Shown here piece after piece: positions 56,225 through 64,000 of a stretch of DNA of 64,000 nucleotides. The stretch comes from Typhlomys cinereus (taxonomy: Eukaryota; Chordata; Mammalia; Rodentia; Platacanthomyidae). Location of the stretch: NCBI GenBank assembly GCA_023101885.1, contig JALPQD010000413.1:1089650-1153649 (forward strand). The letters are read 5' to 3'. The first letter of the stretch is position 1, and every line of letters begins with the position of its first letter. The translations under genes were made by a program, and so were the position numbers. Below the pieces are notes generated by a model that was not told the DNA's origin, searched no databases, and saw nothing but the letters and a program-made list of their open reading frames with translations.

Positions 56225-56720
56225 GGTTTTATGTGTCTCCAGGTTCTTGGGTTTGGGAATCAAAGATTGAAACCAGAACATGCATAGAAGATTAAGGCCA
56301 AGTTTATTAGAGAAGAGAAAGTATGGCACTCAAGGACATGCATCTGCAAGGGGCAAGAGAGTAGCCAAGAACTCATACATTCCAAGCATGGAATCCATGA
56401 GGGGCAAAAGAAATGAAAATGTAACAGAGTTGATCTCCTGGCTGTGCTCGCCAAAGTAACAGGGTTACTCTCTGGGAGTCTGTATGTATCCAGGTTCTTG
56501 GGTTCTGAGTTGAAGATTGAAACCAGAACACATGTAAAGGACTAAGGCAGAGTTTATTAGAGGGAAGAACGAATGGAACTCACAGACTCCAGATGTGGAA
56601 TACCATGAGGGGTTAAGGTGTTCCGGAGAACTCGTGGACTCCAAGCATGGTATTCATGAGGGATGAGAGAGAAATCAGATAGGAACTCATGGATTTCAGA
56701 CATGGAATCCATGAGAAGCA
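56225..56720. repeat. Two imperfect tandem units of about 245 bp with internal short repeats
   Basis: The first unit (56235-56475) and second (56490-56720) both start ccaggttcttgggtt, share 'attgaaaccagaacac/t', 'aagtttattagag' and 'ctctgggagtctgt/ ctctgggg' blocks. A shorter motif resembling actccaagcatggaatccatga recurs at about 56375, 56590, 56635 and 56690. Confidence 0.75.
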
Positions 56721-57144
56721 AGGGAGCCATAGACGGTTGCTGGGGTCAGAGTTATTTATTATTGTCTTGAGCAGGCCAAGGAAAAGCAGCTTTTCCTCAT
56801 TGACTAGCTCTAATTTCTGCAAACCTGTTTGCAGTTTTTGGTACTCTACGTCTCATTGGTCTGTTCATAGAGGGGTAATCCCACCCCTGGGATTACTCTG
56901 AATTCACCACAGAAGCCACTTCAATTCTCTTCCAGTTTATCTCCCTAGACCTTGGCCTCCTGCCCTAATGGTCTTGAAAGAGGATTATCTTCTGCCATGA
57001 CATTGTTTTTTACTCCCCACCCGCTACTGCCCTAGCAACTCCTTAGCAACTCTAAAGTCTATAATAGATGCCCTCTAGCCATGCTGTCCAGTGTGGCTAT
57101 CTCCCTATACCTTAAGCTATCTCTTCTGTTCTAAAATGAGAGAG

Positions 57145-57600
57145 AAAATAGTTTCTATTAAGCAGTTTAGAATAGGGACTAGTTAATCGTGGGTTGTTGT
57201 TGTTGTTTTCCAGGCAGTGTAGAAATAGAGCAGCCCCTGATGGAAAGATCCCTGAAGGTCATTGCTCCATGTGGGAAGTGAACATACCCTACCAGTCTGC
57301 AGAAACTGGCTCCAAACCCTCTCAGAGGTGAGGTCTCCAACTTCCCCCAACCCTGTGTTAATGAAAGAATATGTAGATGAGCTCCTCAAATGTAGATGAG
57401 TTAAGTTCCTCAAAAGAAAGAGCTCAGTCAGGTGTTTGAGATGACCCAGGACGAACTGACCAGTCAGGCATAGAGGAGACCAAAAACCCCAATCAGAATT
57501 AAACAAACTGAAACTAACCAATAAGGAAAAGACACTTTTCCCCATAAATACACCTGACCTTATCAGTTATCTGAGGTTCTCTTACCCCTTGTGGGCTAGA
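57145..57600 (+). mobile_element. Retroviral-type LTR B (ERV1-like)
   Basis: Starts tagtttctattaagcag, has CCAAT-type boxes (57457 gaccagtcaggca, 57486 cccaatcagaatt, 57515 ctaaccaataagg) and a TATA-like 'ccataaatacacc' at 57543. It is related to LTR A. An older SINE follows at 57623. Confidence 0.55.
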
Positions 57601-57622
57601 TAAAGAGTTAAAGAATTATAGG

Positions 57623-57916
57623 GCTGGAGAGAGCTCCAGGGGTTAAGACTGTGCCTCAAAAGCAGAAGGACCTGAGTTCAAATCTCAGACCTAATTAAAA
57701 AAAAAAAAAATTCCAGGCAGAAATGACAGAGGCCTGCACTTCCGACTCTAGAAGGCATATCCTGGGAAATCCCAGAGCAAAGCCAAAAGGAGATAGAAGC
57801 AATCCAGGATGATTCCCAAAGTCACTCTTAGGCCACCACAGGCACACAGAGTTCTCTCTGTCTTTCCTTTACACACACACACACACACACACAAAACCTG
57901 AAAAATAAGAAGAAAA
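57623..57916 (+). mobile_element. Older subfamily of the B2-superfamily SINE, with decayed target duplication
   Basis: Sense copy: head 'gctggagagagctccagggg', B-box region 'gacctgagttcaaatctcag', body 'caatccaggatgattcccaa' and a CA tail at 57873-57892. The flanks aaagaattatagg (57610-57622) and aaagaattgtagg (57917-57929) match at 12 of 13 bases. Confidence 0.9.
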
Positions 57917-57929
57917 AAAGAATTGTAGG

Positions 57930-60790
57930 ACAGAGAAGAATTGAGGATTCAGAAAAAGTGAATGTTTATTTTACAACGAAAGTAACAGGACTGATAGGAA
58001 TCTTGGGATCTGAGCTGAGATTCTGAGATTCCCGGCAGTTGCCAGGAGGAGGGAGATGAGCAGGGAAGTGCGCTTACGCTTTCCAAACTAAAAACTGGAA
58101 AAGAGACCTAGGAAAAGGCAATTGAGCCATGGTCTAAATGATGGAATCTCTGTAACTCCTGCTTCTGTTGCATCTTGCCAAGAAACTGAGTGTTAAAAAA
58201 AGAAAAGAAAGAAAGAAGAAGGGGTGGGTGGGAAGATAGAACAGGCTTCATCCACAAAGACTGAAGTTTAGTTGGGAAGCTCCTCCAAAACTCCAGCGCA
58301 GTAACAGGAATTTCCCCTCAGGATGGAAATTGCTACTGACCTGGAGTGGGTGCAAGCTTTTAACAGCTGGAGTGCAGGGAGAAGGAATTTTGGGTCTGAC
58401 CAGTTGGTTCTCTTTTTTCCAGAATAACTATGAGGCTGTCCAGTTATCTATCTTTCTTATCAGATCCTATTAACATTCTTGGTGGGGTCTCCGGTGAAGT
58501 CCAGTTTCACCTCTGATCTATCAGGTGGGGTCTCTGGTTTTGAGGTTCCAGATCTATCAAAATCAGACTCTTGATGGATAAAAAGGAAAAAATGAATAGA
58601 TTGAGAGGAATTGGGAAATGGGGAGACAAGGCACGGAATCTCTCTGAACTGCTTCCTGCTGATGAGGCACATTTGAAGGTTGTTGGAGGCTCATAAGGAG
58701 ATGATGTATGGGTTATTTGATTGAATGTTCTAGATGGAATATCTCCCATTCAATCTTGGGTGTAGTGGAGGGGTCAGGGGCCAGGAAGATAAACAGTTGG
58801 TCGTTTTTATAAACAATTGACCTAGAAAAGGAAGGAGTCAAAGTTTCATACCAAAAATTCTTGAAGCTCCTCATTGAATCAGAGGTGGTAGAAGAGCTCT
58901 ATTTTTCCTGGTGGGATTTGTGATGGGCTCCTGGTGGGTCTGGAACCTGTAGGATGGGGCACAGGCTTCTTCTTCCACACAGGCTTCCGGCCTGGACTGC
59001 CTCTGGTCCCTCTCTGTTCTCACTGCCTATGGAAATCTTGCCTGTATTGCTGTCTTCTGAGGATTTTGACTGCTGGGGCGAGAAGGCTGAAGACCATCCT
59101 GACTACTTCCTGCTGAAGAGGGGCATAGTAGGGGGTTGCAGTCGAATGTCTTCAAAACAAGGACCACAGGACTCAAAAGAGCCAGTGGATCATCATTTCA
59201 GGCTTGGTGGAGCTTAACCCAAAAGAGATTAAAAACTGACAAGAAAGTTATCTTTCTAAACTGTTTCACTGCAAGGATAATGTTCTGGACACGATGTCCC
59301 TTAGCCAGCCCTGGGCATCGAGGATGAGACAGGGGCTAGGAGAAGGGTAAGGTAGTAGTGGACCTCGGAGAGGGAGCTGCCACAGCCTATACCATTGGTG
59401 AGGCAACTCCCATGGCTCCTAGGATTGCCCTTGACAGGGAGGAGGCCTGCTCTCTTTTGGGTAGAAAAAGTGGTGGATAATTGTTGTGAATACTGAAGGA
59501 AAATTTATTTTGGGGATAGAAGATTAGATTTGGGGTAAGGAAAATGGGAATACAAGAGGAGGTGGAGTTTAGAGAAATTGAATTATAGCTTATCTAATAA
59601 CATGTAATAGTCATCAGAATGTTAGGTCACATACAGAGATGACAGTAAATGGCAATCAGGGACTTGAAACGGACCCGAGATAATCTTGCGCTGGCTTTGC
59701 ACTACTTCAAATCTCTCTACTTAATTGGAGACTCCAGTCAAGTCAGTCAGCCTTAGAAGTGTAGCAGTGTCTCTTCAGAACCTTACATTAAGTTCCCAGT
59801 TGGCAAAATGTCACAGTTTTGTGAATGTAGAAGCCACATATATCCCACATGGCTAGGGAGGTTCATTCTTCGTGTCTCGTGTAGATGAGGCTGAGTAGCA
59901 GGTGGGAGAGCAGTCTTCAGGAGAGAGAGACAGCAAATTGGCAGAGCCATTAATAAAGAAACACCTGGATCACATTAAATTTTACTAGCCATAATGATCT
60001 GCATATGATATATATGATATATATATAATATATATATTGTTTTTTGTCCTTTGTATCTGGCATAACATTTGCATGTGACCTTTAGGCCAGTGTGCTTTGG
60101 TTAAACTCTATAGCATCGTTTTAAGATCTTTTAATCTCATGAGAAAAGCAATTAGACCTTTTAGAAATTAGGATTTCATGAGTCTTATGGGCATAACCAA
60201 ATCACTGTTTAATCAAGCTAGAAACAATTGAAAAACACTTGAATATGTGAAGCTCAGTTCTTACAGGTATGTTTCTGAGGCTCAATGCTTTTTTCTTCTA
60301 TAGCATAGACTTAACCATCACATAACATTTCCTCTAACCAACCATCACATAACATTTCCTTTAACCATCACATGATGAATTTGCTTAACTTTCTAAGTCA
60401 TATCTCATCTTCTACAACATATGTCAACCTTCTCATCCTAACATCCTACAAACCTTCGCAACATATTTTAGTCTTCTAAGTCATATTTCCTACAACATAA
60501 TCTTCTAAGTAACTATAAACTTCATCCTTAAAAAAAAGTTGGGCTTTCTTTGGCAATTGTGTAGACAATACACATACATAGTCATTTATAAATGTATACT
60601 TTGAAATCTAAGATATTGTAGCTCTCTATTTATTTATTCTAATAAACTTTTAAAATTTGTACCTTTAAAATACATGACTCTTATAATATAAATACAATAG
60701 AAGACTTTTGACTTAGGATATAAAGCCTAAAGTGACTAATGATAATGATGAACAGATGTTTGTCTTTTCAGGATTTTGAAAAGAAAATTT
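57930..60790. other. Unassigned, possibly retroviral in its left half
   Basis: Lies to the right of LTR B. The minus-strand frames at 58460-58749 are Pro/Ser-rich (SSPYEPPTTFKCASSAGSS) and could be a relic of a retroviral internal region, but I cannot assign them. An AT-dinucleotide-rich patch lies at 60000-60042 and a short direct duplication (aaccatcacataacatttcct) at 60314-60365. No gene is supported. Confidence 0.3.
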
Positions 60791-60807
60791 AATATAAACT
60801 TATCTAT

Positions 60808-61117
60808 ATTTTTTATTGTATTCAATTGTGCATGTATGTCTCTGTGTGTGTGTGTATGTCTGTGTGTATGTGTGTGTGTAGAATCACGGGTGAATTCGGG
60901 AACCACCATGGACCGCCTCCACCTCCTCCTTGTTTACTCTGCCCCGGATTCACAGGCTCCGCCCTACCAGGACCAGAAACGCAGGTAGCCCCCCCCATCC
61001 CCGCAACCTTCCCTTCCCGCTTCCACCTGGCATCTATAAGTGGGGTCTAGGATCCAAACTCAGGACCTTCCACCTGCAAGGCAGAGGCTTAACCCCTGAG
61101 CCACCTCTCCAGCCCCG
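60808..61117 (-). mobile_element. Young B2-superfamily SINE, copy 6, with 12-bp target duplication
   Basis: Antisense full-length copy with direct repeats aaacttatctat at 60796-60807 and 61118-61129. It carries an extra cccatccccgcaaccttccc-type insertion near 60990-61016 that the other copies lack. Confidence 0.95.
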
Positions 61118-61129
61118 AAACTTATCTAT

Positions 61130-61419
61130 CTTTTTTATATTATGTGTGTGTGTGTTTGTGTGTGTATGTGTGAGTGTGCATGTGTGTGTTTCAGAGGGCA
61201 CTGTGTGTCTCTATGGAGGACCAAGGGTGACTTTGGGAATCATCCTGGATTACTTCTACCTCCTTGCTTCACTCAGGAATTTCACAGGCTCTGTTCACCG
61301 AGCCAAAAGTGCAGACCACAGCCATTTCCCCCTGACGTTTTTATGTGGTACCTGGGATCTGAACTCAGGACCTTCTGCTTCCAAGACAGAATCTTAACCC
61401 CTGAGCAATCTCTCCAGCC
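61130..61419 (-). mobile_element. Older subfamily of the B2-superfamily SINE
   Basis: Antisense copy starting with (GT)n at 61143-61190, then cagagggcactgtgtgtctc, 'aatcatcctggattacttct' and head 'tgagcaatctctccagcc'. It sits directly right of young copy 6 in the same orientation. Confidence 0.9.
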
Positions 61420-62875
61420 TTTAACTATCATTTTATATTTTAAAAATTCTACATTCAATTATAGTCCTTTAAATATCTTTTAGAGCCAAATTTATAGATG
61501 AGTTATAACACGTTAGTAAAAGTTCTTTAAATTTGCTATATCTGGTTAAGAGGATGTACATCTAAGTAGAGACCAAGACACTATCAAATATAGAATGAAC
61601 AAGCAGCATGTGGTCTCAGGAGAATCCTGTAAGTTTTCTTTTGAGCTCTGTAGGTACAATATAGCATCTACAAAATTGCATCTACAATTTAGGAGAATAA
61701 GCTTATCTCATGGCAATAGAAACATTTAGAAATCATTATATCTGAATTACGCTAGCAAGGTTGTGCAGAATACAGGAGTACACGTGGAGGACATGTAATT
61801 AGAAAGCAGATCAGAGCAAAGAATTTGTTGGTTTCCTCCCAGAAAAGGAGTCCATACATCTTTACCACAAGAAGAATGAAGAAATTCCAATGAATTTCTC
61901 AGAAGACATTTGCATTTTCTCAGTTATTAGATCTGATAGGACAAGTTTCCATAAAAGAAGTCAGAGGAATGAGCAAGTTTAACTAACCAATATCCATAGT
62001 GGATTTACTACTCTGGAAACTCATGGAAAAATCTTTAAGAGCACAATGGCATCTTTATTTTCAATCTCATTAAAAATCAAACCAATAATTTTCCATGAAA
62101 GAAAAGTTATAATTCATTAGGAACAGTTGTGATCAACTTAAAACGTAAATTACATTAGAGTATTTAGGCATTTAAGGCCTTTGATGTCATTAAAATTATT
62201 TGGTTTTTTGTTTTTAAGTATGCATATATTCATTTAAATAGAGCATGCCAAAAAAAAAAAATTAGCGCACAATAGGAATGAAAAAAATTGAAATGGCCAC
62301 AAATTTGTTACTTTGAAACACAAGCATACAGACACATGACTGGAACACAAAACACACATACAGATGCATGAATATCTTTTGGTATGTGTTTCCTGCAGAC
62401 AAGAACTTAATTCACTGGCAACAGCTTTAAAATTAGTTATCATTTTATGACATGGTGTAAGGAGATGCTACATAATCAATCAACGTTAGAAACAGACTTT
62501 GGAAACATTATCAAAAACAGATTTCTAAAATTAATACCAAAAGCAGATTAGCATTTAAGAAACTTTATAGATAGCAATTACTCCAACTATTAATGATGTA
62601 TTAATAGATGGTTGTTAGAATTTGAAAATAACTGGTGACCTGGAAGAGAAATTGTTTCATTAAATCAAGTTAGAGATTGAACATTTTTTTGTGTGTGAAG
62701 AGAAAGGTGAGTTAGCTAGAATTTTCAAAGCTTAAACATGTGGGGAGGAGGGAGACATTGATTCCTGACTGACAAGGAAGCCCGTGGCCATCCTATGGAT
62801 GTCTACATGGTTATTCCATTTTAGTCCTGACTAGCAACTCCCGGCAAAGAAAAAGGCAGAGAGGAAAAAAAAAAG
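61420..62875. other. Unassigned AT-rich sequence
   Basis: No gene or named repeat was recognised. Base composition is evenly AT-rich with short A-runs. Confidence 0.35.
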
Positions 62876-62881
62876 ACAAAA

Positions 62882-62900
62882 TACACACACACACATATAC

Positions 62901-62938
<38 letters not shown>
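62882..62938 (+). repeat. (CA)n microsatellite
   Basis: Roughly 26 CA units with two interruptions. Confidence 0.95.
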
Positions 62939-62939
<1 letters not shown>

Positions 62940-63515
62940 CTGTAAAGAACCTCAGACCATCTGCCATTTTGCTTGAGAACTATTTTAATCTTGGAGAATA
63001 TTAATATCAAAAGTTCCAAGCTGGGACCAACAATTACTATTGTCCAATTTATATTAGGACAATTTTTGACTGAAAGATGAGCTAGAGGGGATGATTGAAG
63101 GTCTCTCAAGAGGAGGTCCTTCAAATGTCTCTTTAGACAGGCCAAGGGCGTGTGTTTTGGGATGATTAATTTATTGCTCATGTCAGGAATTTGAACAAGA
63201 TAAACAAGAAAGGAAGGCCTGCTGTCCCAGGATCACAGTGTCCCTATGTCTCAGGAGGAGCAGGAAGAGTCTATGCTAAGGCAGTGCGTTCCCCCCAACC
63301 TCTTAGGCACTAGGTATGAAGGAATCAAGTTAGCAGGTTCCCGGAGTCTAGAGTCTATGTAATCTTGATCAGGAACAAGTTTGGTACTGCTGGAGTTCCA
63401 GAAACTCAATTCCATCAATTCTAACCGAGTGAATTCCCTTGTAGGGGTTCCTCACCACGTCAATCAGGGCATCTCTGAAGGAGATTGCTGAACGAATGAA
63501 ATTACCTTGTTTCAG
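62940..63515. other. Unassigned sequence
   Basis: No gene or named repeat was recognised. Confidence 0.3.
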
Positions 63516-63527
63516 ATGTCTGGTGGG

Positions 63528-63827
63528 GGGGCTGGAGAGGTGGCTCAGGGGTTAAGCCTCTGCCTTGCAGGCGGAAGGTCCTGAGTTCAGATTCTAGACC
63601 CCCACGTATAGATGCTGGGCGGAAGCGGGGGCGGCCTGCATTTCTGGTCCTCGTAGGGCAGAGCCTGTGAACCCCAGGGCAGAGTAAACAAGGAGGAGGT
63701 GGAGGTGGTCCATGGTGGTTCCCGAATTCGTCTGTGGTTCTACACACACACACACACATACATACACACATACATACACATGCATGTGCACACACACACA
63801 ATTGAATTTAAAAAAAAAACTTTGCAT
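63528..63827 (+). mobile_element. Young B2-superfamily SINE, copy 7, with 12-bp target duplication
   Basis: Full-length sense copy, head gggctggagaggtggctcag, body, (CA)n with CATA interruptions, and an A-run tail. Direct repeats atgtctggtggg at 63516-63527 and 63828-63839 are perfect. Confidence 0.95.
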
Positions 63828-64000
63828 ATGTCTGGTGGGTATGGATGGATTCGTAGCTGATTCCAGTGGCAAGATGGCCTCTAGGCAGGATGACCTTGTT
63901 AGACACCCCCTATTGTCACAGTGGCCCTAGGAGCTTTAGGTCATATGGTGGGGGGAAAAAAGGGAAGAAAGAAGTTTACTGACAATCTAGGTTTAGCCTA

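Noticed and set aside
60000..60042. AT-alternating stretch considered as a regulatory TATA cluster or origin
   Set aside because: It is a simple (AT)n-like repeat without any neighbouring promoter features.
63502..63872. Cys/Val-rich minus-strand frames ending EPQTNSGTTMDHLHLLL
   Set aside because: The same peptide recurs wherever the young SINE occurs (37846, 47387, 53147, 60826), so it is the translated SINE body and CA tail.

Overview
This window is mammalian nuclear DNA from a rodent. It is almost entirely interspersed repeats, and I recognise no host protein-coding gene. The rodent call rests on tRNA-derived SINEs of the B2 superfamily (tRNA-like head, internal body, CA-rich then A-rich tail), short B1-like (7SL-derived) and ID-like SINEs, many L1 3' ends with the rodent-style polypurine 3' UTR, and rodent-looking ERVL/MaLR LTRs. 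The youngest SINE family is not the B2 of mouse and rat. It could be a dipodid (jerboa or jumping mouse) type B2-superfamily SINE, but that is inference.

Layout. 0-21 kb: a mosaic of solo LTRs (150-870, 7968-8400, 8812-9168, 10750-11174, 11305-12007), old and younger L1 3' ends, a G-rich minisatellite (1992-2184), two MER2/Tigger-like DNA transposon remnants and one possible exon (4731-4882). 21.76-28.67 kb: a full-length L1 on the minus strand between perfect 21-bp target-site duplications. It has an intact ORF1, an ORF2 broken by three frameshifts and two nonsense sites, and a GC-rich 5' promoter. 28.7-47 kb: older SINEs, LTRs and L1 pieces, and a degraded ERVL protease/reverse-transcriptase fragment at 46.2-47.05 kb. 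47.7-53.8 kb: an ancient minus-strand L1 broken up by at least six later insertions and carrying a 5 x 27 bp in-frame tandem array. 53.8-55.7 kb: an old plus-strand L1. 55.65-57.6 kb: two related retroviral-type LTRs flanking a duplicated segment. 58-63 kb: mostly unassigned AT-rich sequence with further SINEs.

How the parts relate. The L1 supplies the type of machinery that mobilises the SINEs and truncated L1 copies, and their flanking duplications (12-21 bp) fit L1-type target-primed insertion. The LTR elements instead show 5-bp duplications, as expected for ERVL/MaLR integration. Nested insertions give a relative chronology: oldest L1/MLT/MER2, then ERVL-like and MaLR LTRs, then older B2-superfamily SINEs, then the young SINE subfamily and the full-length L1. 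Everything was read by eye; family names are by recalled resemblance and were not searched against a repeat library.
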